Source: an uncultured Campylobacter sp.
GTDB lineage: Bacteria; Campylobacterota; Campylobacteria; Campylobacterales; Campylobacteraceae
Direction of reading: 5' to 3'
DNA length: 64,000 bases
Assembly (NCBI GenBank): GCA_934728065.1
Contig: CAKVDW010000010.1
Coordinates: forward strand, 7,680 to 71,679
The notes under the pieces were generated by a model that was not told the DNA's origin, ran no database searches, and worked only from the letters and a program-made list of their open reading frames with translations. Below, one piece after another: positions 35,803 to 43,315 of this stretch (position 1 is the stretch's first letter; the number at the start of each line of letters is the position of its first letter). Position numbers and translations under genes: made by a program.

Positions 35803-36772
35803 TGTCTTTTCCTTGTAAAATTTCATTTTCAAGTCCTAAAATTCGCATTGCCATTGAATTTTGCGGTAGGGTTTTAAAGTAAGTGAGTTTGTGAATGGTA
35901 GTTTTTTGGCAAATTTCACTCCAAAGCGCCGCGTCAAAGCACTCTTTGGCGTGAAGTTGCAGCAAGTGCGCGTCTGTGTCGTTTGTAAGGGCGCAGTTAA
36001 GGGGCGCGAATTTTTCATTTGAGATGAGTAAATCAAAGATGATTTGAAACATAAAATAATGCCTTGCCTTTTGCTCGTTTTGCCAAAAAGCAAAAAGTAT
36101 GTCTTGCAAGGCAAGCATTAGCGGATGTTTAGCCTTTGCGATTAAAAATGAGTTTAAAAGCCGAATTTTAAACCTCTCATCCCAAACAAAATAGCCGTAA
36201 TTAAAATTTTTCCACACCTTTTCATCAAGCGGCGGAGTCGCTGAGCGTTGAAAGGCAAAAAAGTCTTGACAGAGCAGGTTTTCGCTGATTTTACCGCTTA
36301 GATAAATAGTCGCATCAAGCCACACACCGCCGTAAGTAGCAAGCAAACACACACGCAACAAGTCAGAGAAAAATGTCTTACTGAGTGTGCCTTCTTTTAG
36401 CTTTTGCAAGACAAAGGGAGGAAAATTTATGTAGTCGTTTAGGTTGTGTTCGTCTAAAATGATAATTTGATACTCACCGCCCATTTGCCTTTTTACTGAG
36501 TCAAAACATTTTTGCACGAGTGCTGGGGCGCTTTGCGCGCCTTGAAACCAAAACTGCCAGATGATTTTGTCGTTTTCAAACTCTTTTAAAGGCGCAAACT
36601 CATAGTGCTTTAACTCGCCGTTTAAAAAGGGTAAAACATAGTTTTGGTTAAGATAATGCGCCACTTTGGACTGCTCTTTGCGCCACAAAAGCGCGCCCCT
36701 TACCCTACGCCTCAGCGCACGAAAAGGGATAAGTTTGCTAAAAAGCAAGCACAGGGTGTAGATGAAATTCAA
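35789..36772 (-). CDS. Capsular polysaccharide synthesis-type glycosyltransferase (GT32-like)
   Basis: A 327-residue protein with the Gly_transf_sug / capsular polysaccharide synthesis pattern. IIWQFWFQGAQSAP is followed by YQIIILDEHNLNDYI, and then by FFSDLLRVCLLATYGGVWLDATIYL, which carries the DxD-like site (Leu-Asp-Ala-Thr) of this class. One N-terminal hydrophobic stretch may associate it with the membrane. It is first of a two-gene unit, with the second gene overlapping by 14 bp. The sugar donor is not predictable. Confidence 0.78.
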   Translation of the reverse strand: MNFIYTLCLLFSKLIPFRALRRRVRGALLWRKEQSKVAHYLNQNYVLPFLNGELKHYEFAPLKEFENDKIIWQFWFQGAQSAPALVQKCFDSVKRQMGGEYQIIILDEHNLNDYINFPPFVLQKLKEGTLSKTFFSDLLRVCLLATYGGVWLDATIYLSGKISENLLCQDFFAFQRSATPPLDEKVWKNFNYGYFVWDERFKIRLLNSFLIAKAKHPLMLALQDILFAFWQNEQKARHYFMFQIIFDLLISNEKFAPLNCALTNDTDAHLLQLHAKECFDAALWSEICQKTTIHKLTYFKTLPQNSMAMRILGLENEILQGKDNATK

Positions 36773-36801
36773 AATTTTGTCCTTTGGGTTTCTTGCGTGG
36801 C

Positions 36802-36853
36802 ATTATAACTGAAATTTGTTATAAAGTAAAATTTTAATAATTTTTGTTATAAT
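36802..36853. promoter_or_regulatory. Divergent promoters between the glycosyltransferase genes
   Basis: TATAAT on the minus strand at 36807-36802, serving the gene starting at 36772, and TATAAT on the plus strand at 36848-36853, serving the gene starting at 36887. The boxes lie 40 bp apart. Confidence 0.6.
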
Positions 36854-36886
36854 GCCTTTAAAATTTAGACAAAAAGGTAAATTCTC

Positions 36887-38470
36887 GTGCAAAGCTCACA
36901 GCATAAAGCAAAAAATTCCTTGCGAAATTTAGCGCAAAATTCAGAGCAAGGCTTAAAGCAAACTCCGCTTGTTTCTATCATCGTGCCTATTTACAATGTC
37001 GCAAGCTATCTTAAAGAGTGCTTGCAAAGCATAGTGGCGCAAAGCTATGAGAATTTAGACATTATCTTAATCGATGATGGCAGCGATGATGAAAGCCTTA
37101 AAATCGCTCTTAATTTTGCTGAAAATGATAAAAGGATTTTTGTGATAAGCAAGCCAAATGGCGGACTTTCAAGTGCGCGCAACTTTGGACTTGAATTCAT
37201 CAAGGGCAGTGCGTTGAGAACTTTTTTTGATGATGGAGATTTTTCGCCTGCGGCTCAAAATGACAAAGAAAAAGTGGTTCGATATGACAAAAACCAGCTT
37301 TGTCATATTGAGCTTTCGCAAGAAAGCGAAGTATCCATACAGAATACAGATAACGGATTACTGAACACAGAGTATCGAAATGAAATTTGTGTGGATATTT
37401 CGCATTCGCTCAATATGACAAATGACAGCAAAGAGATTTTTCGCTACGCTCAAAATGACAAGATAAAGGTATCTCAAAACGACAAAGAAAAAGCCTTTCA
37501 AAACAACATTAACATTCAAAGCCTTTCCCAAACACACAGCTTTGAAAAATCTTACAAAAGCATTGACACACAAGAATTAAGGGCGCATTTTACTCAAATA
37601 AAGCCAAATTTCATCAAAAGCGATTTAGAGCGCATAAATAATTTCATCACACAAGAGTTGCCACAAAATGCGCTCATTCATTTTGTCGATAGTGATGATT
37701 ATATCACGCAAGACTGCGTTGCTAAATGTGTGCAAGCCTTGCTTGAAAAGGATTTGGATATAGTGGTGCATAATATCAAGCATTTTTACGAAGAAAACAA
37801 AAGTTTTAAGCAAGGTGAGTTTTTGCAAAATTTGCATCAAAACACCTATGAAAGCGGCTTAAAACTCTTAAAAGAAAACAGGCTTTATAGCTTTTACTTT
37901 GCGTGGCAAGGGCTTTTTAAAGCAAACATTTTAAATCGCTACGCCTTGCGTTTTACAGAGGGGATTTACCACGAAGACCACGACTTTGGGACCTTACTTT
38001 TTTGTTTAGCAGGCAAAATAAGCTACACGAACGAACCTTTATATATTTACAGACAAAGGGCAAATTCTATCATCACAGCGCAAAAAAACACCGCCTTTCC
38101 TAGCAAAATGCCAAGTTTTTTAGAACCTTTAAGGGCTGATTTTAAGGACTATAAGGCTTTGAGAGCTTATTTTAAGAGTTACTGTCTTGTTATTATAGCG
38201 TCAAAAATTTGGGAGTTTTATAAGGTGGATAAAGATGAAAAAGCATATTTTAAAGAAAGCGTAAAAAGATATGTCAGCACTTACATTCTTTATCATTTAA
38301 GAAAGAAAAATGCTTACAGCCAAAAAGCTATAAATATGCTCACTATTATTGGGGGGGGGGGGGTTATAAAAACCTTAATCTTTGGCGTTTGTATTTTCTT
38401 GCAAGGACATACTACCGCAATCCAAAGAAAATTTTTAAAAAAATTAAATTTGGCTACAAAATCTCTTTGA
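36887..38470 (+). CDS. Phase-variable family 2 glycosyltransferase with in-frame repeat insertion
   Basis: A 527-residue GT2 enzyme from a GTG start. The catalytic domain starts PLVSIIVPIYNVASYL, with LIDDGSDD and NGGLSSARNFGL. The DxD motif HFVDSDDY, normally 20-60 residues later, comes only after about 150 residues, because a repeat-rich segment (residues about 117-200) is inserted in frame. Near the 3' end a run of 13 G (38351-38363) codes GGGG. With G13 the tail reads VIKTLIFG and ends KSL. One more G gives a basic tail with YYRNPKKIFKKIKFGYK that looks like a normal GT2 C terminus; one fewer stops two codons later. Surface glycan (probably LOS) synthesis is likely. Confidence 0.82.
   Translation: MQSSQHKAKNSLRNLAQNSEQGLKQTPLVSIIVPIYNVASYLKECLQSIVAQSYENLDIILIDDGSDDESLKIALNFAENDKRIFVISKPNGGLSSARNFGLEFIKGSALRTFFDDGDFSPAAQNDKEKVVRYDKNQLCHIELSQESEVSIQNTDNGLLNTEYRNEICVDISHSLNMTNDSKEIFRYAQNDKIKVSQNDKEKAFQNNINIQSLSQTHSFEKSYKSIDTQELRAHFTQIKPNFIKSDLERINNFITQELPQNALIHFVDSDDYITQDCVAKCVQALLEKDLDIVVHNIKHFYEENKSFKQGEFLQNLHQNTYESGLKLLKENRLYSFYFAWQGLFKANILNRYALRFTEGIYHEDHDFGTLLFCLAGKISYTNEPLYIYRQRANSIITAQKNTAFPSKMPSFLEPLRADFKDYKALRAYFKSYCLVIIASKIWEFYKVDKDEKAYFKESVKRYVSTYILYHLRKKNAYSQKAINMLTIIGGGGVIKTLIFGVCIFLQGHTTAIQRKFLKKLNLATKSL
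37236..37462. repeat. Cluster of palindromic repeat copies inside the glycosyltransferase gene
   Basis: At least four related units. Copies at 37236-37268 and 37433-37462 share GAGATTTTTCGC and CTCAAAATGACAA. The copies at 37299-37336 and 37393-37422 face each other and share a perfect 15-bp inverted repeat, TTTGTCATATTGAGC. Units of the type TGTCAT-TTGAGCG-GCGAA-ATC are dispersed intergenic repeats in several bacteria, to my memory. Here they are read through in frame, coding FRYAQNDK-like peptides. Confidence 0.75.
38351..38363 (+). repeat. G13 contingency tract
   Basis: Thirteen consecutive G in the coding strand of the glycosyltransferase gene. Tracts of this length slip frequently in Campylobacter and switch surface-structure genes on and off. 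Confidence 0.9.
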
Positions 38471-38533
38471 ATAAATCCTAAATAAAAAATTACATTTTAA
38501 GTAAATTTAAGCAAAAATGCAGGAAATTTTTTT

Positions 38534-38564
38534 TATAATATAGTTTTAATTCACATTTAAGGAG
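38534..38564 (+). promoter_or_regulatory. ccoNOQP promoter and ribosome binding site
   Basis: TATAAT at 38534-38539 after a T-rich stretch; AAGGAG at 38559-38564, five bases before the ccoN ATG. Confidence 0.65.
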
Positions 38565-38569
38565 AGTCA

Positions 38570-40039
38570 ATGCACCCAAGTAATGCTTTGAGTTACGACT
38601 ATACAGTGTCAAAATACTTTATGTTTGCAACTGTATTGTTTGGGATAGTTGGTATGGCTATAGGCACACTTATAGCCTTTCAGATGGCATATCCAGACCT
38701 TAATTACCTTGCGGGCGAGTATGCGACCTTTTCAAGGCTCAGACCGCTTCATACTTCAGGGGTAATTTTTGGCTTTATGCTTTCAGGGATTTGGGCGACC
38801 TGGTATTATATCGGTCAAAGAGTCCTCAAAGTCAGTATGGCTGAGTCCTGTTTCTTAATGTTCATCGGCAAACTACACTTTTGGTTGTATATGTTGCTGA
38901 TGGTAGTTGCCGTCATCACGCTTTTTATGGGCGTTTCGACCTCTAAAGAATACGCTGAACTAGAATGGCCACTTGACATTCTTGTGGTGCTTGTTTGGGT
39001 GCTTTGGGGTGTCAGTATTTTTGGTCTTATAGGCATTCGCCGTGAAAAAACGCTGTATATCTCTGTATGGTATTATATAGCGACATTTTTAGGTATTGCA
39101 ATGCTCTATCTTTTCAACAATATGTCTGTGCCAACTTGGTTTGCAAGCGGTGGTTTTGGTAATTGGTGGCATTCAGTTTCTATGTATGCAGGCACAAATG
39201 ATGCTTTGGTGCAATGGTGGTATGGACACAACGCTGTGGCGTTCGTCTTTACGGTGGGTATCATCGCGCAAATTTATTATTTCTTGCCAAAAGAAAGCGG
39301 GCAGCCTATTTTTAGCTACAAGCTTTCGCTTTTTGCGTTCTGGGGCTTGATGTTTGTGTATTTGTGGGCTGGCGGACACCATCTCATTTACTCAACCGTG
39401 CCTGATTGGATGCAAACTATGGGTTCGATTTTCTCAGTGGTGCTTATCTTGCCAAGCTGGGGTTCAGCCATAAATATCTTGCTGACGATGAAAGGCGAGT
39501 GGAATCAACTCCGTGAAAGTCCGCTTATCAAATTTATGATTTTAGCTTCGACATTTTATATGTTCTCAACCCTTGAAGGTCCTATCCTTTCTATCAAATC
39601 AGTAAATGCCCTAGCGCACTTTACAGACTGGATACCAGGGCATGTGCACGATGGCACACTTGGTTGGGTTGGCTTTATGACTATGGCGGCTTTATATCAT
39701 ATGACTCCGCGAATGTTTAAAAAAGAGCTTTACAGCAAAAGCCTTATGGAAGCGCAATTTTGGGTGCAAACTACGGGCATAGTGCTTTATTTTGCGTCTA
39801 TGTGGATAGCAGGTATTACGCAAGGTATGATGTGGCGTGCTACTGATGAATATGGTAACTTACTTTATACTTTCATTGATACAGTAGATGCGATTATCCC
39901 TTACTATTGGATAAGAGCCATTGGTGGTTTATTATATTTGGTAGGATTTTTCATCTTCACTTATAATATTTACAAAACAATTGCTTCAGGAAGAGTGCTT
40001 GAAAAAGAACCAACAAGTGCTTCACCTATGGCAGCATAA
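38570..40039 (+). CDS. ccoN: cbb3-type cytochrome c oxidase subunit I
   Basis: The catalytic subunit of the high-affinity terminal oxidase, reducing oxygen at a haem b3-CuB centre. 489 residues with about 12 spans. Metal-ligand motifs seen include RPLHTSGVIFGF (low-spin haem His), WWYGHNAVAFVFTVG (CuB His with the cross-linked Tyr region), AGGHHLIYS (CuB histidines) and HFTDWIPGHVHDG (haem-ligand histidines). It is first of the ccoNOQP operon, which continues with 11 bp and 10 bp gaps. Required for microaerobic respiration. Confidence 0.98.
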   Translation: MHPSNALSYDYTVSKYFMFATVLFGIVGMAIGTLIAFQMAYPDLNYLAGEYATFSRLRPLHTSGVIFGFMLSGIWATWYYIGQRVLKVSMAESCFLMFIGKLHFWLYMLLMVVAVITLFMGVSTSKEYAELEWPLDILVVLVWVLWGVSIFGLIGIRREKTLYISVWYYIATFLGIAMLYLFNNMSVPTWFASGGFGNWWHSVSMYAGTNDALVQWWYGHNAVAFVFTVGIIAQIYYFLPKESGQPIFSYKLSLFAFWGLMFVYLWAGGHHLIYSTVPDWMQTMGSIFSVVLILPSWGSAINILLTMKGEWNQLRESPLIKFMILASTFYMFSTLEGPILSIKSVNALAHFTDWIPGHVHDGTLGWVGFMTMAALYHMTPRMFKKELYSKSLMEAQFWVQTTGIVLYFASMWIAGITQGMMWRATDEYGNLLYTFIDTVDAIIPYYWIRAIGGLLYLVGFFIFTYNIYKTIASGRVLEKEPTSASPMAA

Positions 40040-40050
40040 AGGAGGAAAAA

Positions 40051-40716
40051 ATGTTTGCTTGGTTAGAAAAAAATCCATTCTTTTTTGCCGTAGCTGTTTT
40101 TGTTATCATCGCTTATGCTGGAGTTGTTGAGGTGTTGCCAAGCTTTGCTAATAATGCAAGACCTATTGAGGGCAAAAAACCTTACACTGTGTTACAACTC
40201 GCTGGCAGACAAGTGTATATCAACGAAAGTTGTAACGCTTGCCATTCTCAGCTTATCCGTCCGTTTAAAAGCGAGACTGATAGATACGGTGCTTACTCAA
40301 AAAGCGGTGAATTTGCTTATGATAGACCGTTTCTTTGGGGTTCAAAGAGGACAGGACCTGATTTAGCTCGTGTGGGTAATTACAGAACAACAGACTGGCA
40401 CGAAAACCATATGTTAGACCCAAAATCAGTTGTTCCAACTTCGATAATGCCAGCATATAAACATATGTTTAAGAAAAAGGCTGATGTGGAAACAGCTTAT
40501 GCTGAGGCTTTAACCGTGAAAAAAGTCTTTAATGTGCCTTATGATGTAGAAGGACAAACAAAACTTGGTTCTTGGGAAGAAGCTCAAGCTGATGTAAAAG
40601 CTGAAGCTGAGCTTATAGTCAATGCTATGAAAGACCCTGAAATAAAAGCCGCCTTTGAAAAAGGTGAAATCAGAGAAATCGTAGCCTTAATAGCATACTT
40701 AAACAGCTTGAAATAA
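40051..40716 (+). CDS. ccoO: cbb3-type cytochrome c oxidase subunit II
   Basis: A 221-residue membrane-anchored monohaem cytochrome c. One N-terminal span is followed by the haem motif CNACH at 61-65 and a distal methionine in the SIMPAYK segment. It passes electrons from CcoP to CcoN. Translated from an AGGAGG site just after ccoN. Confidence 0.97.
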   Translation: MFAWLEKNPFFFAVAVFVIIAYAGVVEVLPSFANNARPIEGKKPYTVLQLAGRQVYINESCNACHSQLIRPFKSETDRYGAYSKSGEFAYDRPFLWGSKRTGPDLARVGNYRTTDWHENHMLDPKSVVPTSIMPAYKHMFKKKADVETAYAEALTVKKVFNVPYDVEGQTKLGSWEEAQADVKAEAELIVNAMKDPEIKAAFEKGEIREIVALIAYLNSLK

Positions 40717-40726
40717 GGCGTAGGCT

Positions 40727-40945
40727 ATGCTTGAATTTTTAGGTTCTATCACAAAAGAGCAATGGGAAGTCTTTCAAGGCTATGGCTTTTTCTTTCTTAT
40801 GGCTTTTTTGGTGGTGGTTTTGTATGCGTATTGGTTTCATCTTTACAGGAGCGAGAAAAAGGGCAGACGAGATTATGAAAAGTATGCCAACCTCGCCCTT
40901 GATGATGAAATCAACGATAAAGTTTTAGAAAAAAGGAGTAGTTGA
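40727..40945 (+). CDS. ccoQ: cbb3-type cytochrome oxidase small subunit CcoQ
   Basis: A 72-residue protein with one membrane span (about 18-38), ending in a charged tail. YAYWFHLYRSEKKGRRDYEKYANLALDDE is the CcoQ-type pattern. Thought to stabilise the oxidase complex. Its stop overlaps the ccoP start by one base (TGATG). Confidence 0.92.
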   Translation: MLEFLGSITKEQWEVFQGYGFFFLMAFLVVVLYAYWFHLYRSEKKGRRDYEKYANLALDDEINDKVLEKRSS

Positions 40946-41823
40946 TGGAATGGCTAAATTTACAAGATAATGTAAATTTGTTATCTTTGATTGGCGCTTG
41001 TGTCATCATAGCTGTAACCTTAGTGGTTGTAGGTAGAATGTTTGCACAAATGAAAGAAGAAAAAGGTTCTGCCGAACTTGCAGAACATAACTGGGACGGT
41101 ATAGGCGAGTATAAAAATCCTGTGCCTTTTGGTTGGGCTGTTGTATTTTTTCTTGCCATAGTTTGGATGATTTGGTATTTCTTGTGGGGGTATCCTTTAA
41201 ATTCATATTCACAAATTGGTGAATATAACAAAGAAGTGGCTCAACACAATATCAAATTCCAGCAAAAATTTGCTAATCTTTCGCAAGAAAATAAGGTTGC
41301 AATGGGAGAAAATATATTTTTAGTTCAATGCTCATCTTGCCACGGCATAACAGGAGATGGCATTAACGGCAAGGCTCAAAATTTAAATATTTGGGGTAGC
41401 GAAGAGGCTATTGCTGATGTCATCGAAAAAGGGTCAAAGGGTATGAACTACCTTATGCCTGAAATGCAAAAAGCTGAAGATTTAGGCATAAGCAAGGCTG
41501 ATACAGTTGCCATAGCTGCTTATGTGGCTAAAGAGCTTTCAGCCATTAAAAAAACAAGCAATGAGCATTTGGTTGCTAAGGGTAAAGAACTATTTGCCAC
41601 TTGCACAACTTGCCACGGTGAAGATGGCACAGGTATGGTTAATGGCGAACAAATGGCGCCTGATTTGACCAAATATGGCTCACCTGAATTTGTCAAAGAG
41701 GTATTAAGTCGGGGCAAAGACGGCTTCATCGGCTCTATGCCTAAATTTGACGAAAACCTACTCAATGACACTCAAAGAGAGGCTGTTGGTGAGTATATCA
41801 TTTCTCTTACAAGGGGGCAATAA
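40945..41823 (+). CDS. ccoP: cbb3-type cytochrome c oxidase subunit III (dihaem)
   Basis: A 292-residue dihaem cytochrome c. Two N-terminal spans are followed by haem motifs CSSCH at 129-133 and CTTCH at 220-224. The ATG at 40945 is preferred over a TTG one codon earlier because of the AAAGGAG site and the TGATG overlap with ccoQ. It takes electrons from soluble cytochrome c. Overlaps the next gene by one base. Confidence 0.97.
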   Translation: MEWLNLQDNVNLLSLIGACVIIAVTLVVVGRMFAQMKEEKGSAELAEHNWDGIGEYKNPVPFGWAVVFFLAIVWMIWYFLWGYPLNSYSQIGEYNKEVAQHNIKFQQKFANLSQENKVAMGENIFLVQCSSCHGITGDGINGKAQNLNIWGSEEAIADVIEKGSKGMNYLMPEMQKAEDLGISKADTVAIAAYVAKELSAIKKTSNEHLVAKGKELFATCTTCHGEDGTGMVNGEQMAPDLTKYGSPEFVKEVLSRGKDGFIGSMPKFDENLLNDTQREAVGEYIISLTRGQ

Positions 41824-42044
41824 TGGAAGAAAATACTAACAGAGGCGTTTTCGCCCTAAATGGTGTAACAGGTATGCTTATAGCGACTGTGCTTTTGCTT
41901 TCTATCCTTGCGGGGCTTACTTGCTGGGGCATAAGCGCACAACAAAGCGTTATGCAAAAGCCTTACACACTAGAAAATGCTAGTGCTGTGCAAGAATTTG
42001 GCTCAACAAGAGACCAACACATCAAAATAAAGGATGCGCAATGA
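41823..42044 (+). CDS. DUF4006 family membrane protein
   Basis: A 73-residue protein with a single span (about 13-35) and a short periplasmic tail. It begins MEENTNRGVFALNGVTGML, the DUF4006 pattern. It is found right after ccoP in Campylobacter and relatives, so a part in cbb3 oxidase assembly or stability is plausible, though unproven. It overlaps ccoP by one base and the next small gene by 4 bp. Confidence 0.85.
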   Translation: MEENTNRGVFALNGVTGMLIATVLLLSILAGLTCWGISAQQSVMQKPYTLENASAVQEFGSTRDQHIKIKDAQ

Positions 42045-42142
42045 GTAAGCTTGTAGAATATCTCATCATCATCGGTTTGGTTGTTTCAGCTGTGATTACA
42101 GCTTGGTCGGTTTTAACCCCAAATCATCTAACAATAGGATGA
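42041..42142 (+). CDS. 33-residue membrane peptide in the cco operon
   Basis: A tiny reading frame, ATG at 42041 overlapping the previous stop as ATGA. It codes 33 residues that start MSKLVEYLIIIGL and form one hydrophobic span. Its own stop overlaps the next start, again as ATGA. The double overlap, with an AAAGGA site upstream, is good evidence of translation. No family is recognised. Its size and position suggest a small oxidase-associated subunit or a translational bridge. Confidence 0.65.
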   Translation: MSKLVEYLIIIGLVVSAVITAWSVLTPNHLTIG

Positions 42143-42732
42143 TAAACTTCATCAAAGGCGGTTTTTTAGCCGCCTTCATCTTTTTTACCCCATTAAACGC
42201 TCAAAATTTTGTGCTTTTTAATGAGGGCGTTTTAAATGACAAGGTTGTCGAGCAAATCAACACCATAGGAACAGAACTTTATAATAAAATAGGCGTTTTT
42301 GTTGCGGTGGCTGTGGGCGATATGAGTGATTTTGACACAATCAAAGACAAGAAAAATGAGTTAAAAGCCCCTTTTGCCTTACTTGTGCTTTCTAAAAGCT
42401 CACATAAGGTCGATATTATCACCAGCAAAGAAGTAGGACTTTTTTTTGACAAAGAACAGGTATTAAGCCCATATTCTGGCGAGGGGACGATTTTGCCTAT
42501 ACTTGCCTCAAACAAAGGGAAAGATATTTACAATGCTGCGATTTTAAATGGTTATGCTGATATAACAGAAAGAATAGCAAGATATTTTAATATAAAACTC
42601 GAAAATTCCATAGGTAATGCCAACAGAGACACTTTAAATGTCTTACGCATAGGCATTTATGGCTTTTTATGTATAGCTGCACTTTACTATGTGCAAAGAA
42701 AGGTAAAGAAAAGAAGATATGAAAACGAATAA
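42139..42732 (+). CDS. Putative periplasmic protein with C-terminal membrane anchor (Cj1485c-like)
   Basis: A 197-residue protein started at the ATG at 42139, overlapping the upstream stop. The signal-like N terminus (FIKGGFLAAFIFFTPLNA) precedes a TPM-like periplasmic domain (VVEQINTIGTELYNKIGVFVAVAVGD), and a C-terminal span (about 165-182) is followed by a basic tail. It is in the cco operon and overlaps the next gene by 14 bp. The function is unknown. TPM domains are linked to photosystem or membrane-protein repair elsewhere. Confidence 0.72.
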   Translation: MINFIKGGFLAAFIFFTPLNAQNFVLFNEGVLNDKVVEQINTIGTELYNKIGVFVAVAVGDMSDFDTIKDKKNELKAPFALLVLSKSSHKVDIITSKEVGLFFDKEQVLSPYSGEGTILPILASNKGKDIYNAAILNGYADITERIARYFNIKLENSIGNANRDTLNVLRIGIYGFLCIAALYYVQRKVKKRRYENE

Positions 42733-43315
42733 AAAAACATTCTGGCCCTACGGCATTTTGCTCTCACTTTTTGCCATAGTTGGTGCTTGTATCGCCACGA
42801 TAATCTATGCGAGCAACTACCCTGTGTATGAGGACGATAGCTTTTTGAGTAAGTATCAAGAAGTGGATTATAATTTCAACGAAATCAAACTCAAAGATGA
42901 AAATTTCAAAAACAACTACCAAGTAAGCTTGAATTTAAAGCCCCAAATTGACAAGCGAAAACGCGAATTTTATGAAATCAAAGCTGGCACAAAAGAGCTT
43001 GAATTTTTCGTCCAAGAACTTTTGGAGGATTTAAGGGCAAATGGCATAAAACCCACCATATTACTTACCCGACCGCACACAAATGCCCAAGATAGCTGGC
43101 TACAAGCAAGCGAACTTGTGCTAAACAACGAACCTTATGTCGTCAACGAGCGCGGACAAAGTAGCACGAAACTTAAAAAAAGTCTCAACCGCTATGCTTT
43201 TAAAGCCGCCTTGCCTAAGCTTGAAAAGGGGCGTTGGCAAGTAAAACTTAACGCGCAAAAAAATGAAAACAGCATAGGCTTTTATGAATTTAACCTGCTT
43301 GTGAGCGAGCCTTGA
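42719..43315 (+). CDS. FixH-like membrane protein (Cj1484c-like)
   Basis: A 198-residue protein with one N-terminal span (about 10-32) and a periplasmic beta-rich domain. NYPVYEDDSFLSKYQEVDYNFNEI just after the span, and a C-terminal part ending WQVKLNAQKNENSIGFYEFNLLV, resemble the FixH/CcoH assembly factor class. It is the last gene of the cco cluster and overlaps the nuclease gene. An assembly role for cbb3 oxidase is an inference from position and topology. Confidence 0.68.
   Translation: MKTNKKTFWPYGILLSLFAIVGACIATIIYASNYPVYEDDSFLSKYQEVDYNFNEIKLKDENFKNNYQVSLNLKPQIDKRKREFYEIKAGTKELEFFVQELLEDLRANGIKPTILLTRPHTNAQDSWLQASELVLNNEPYVVNERGQSSTKLKKSLNRYAFKAALPKLEKGRWQVKLNAQKNENSIGFYEFNLLVSEP

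Noticed and set aside
37236-37462. CRISPR array
   Set aside because: Units occur in both orientations with irregular spacing and no unique equal-length spacers or cas genes.
37358-37573. Minus-strand frame within the repeat cluster in the glycosyltransferase gene
   Set aside because: It is made largely of the repeat units read backward; no ribosome binding site, and the plus-strand frame is continuous.
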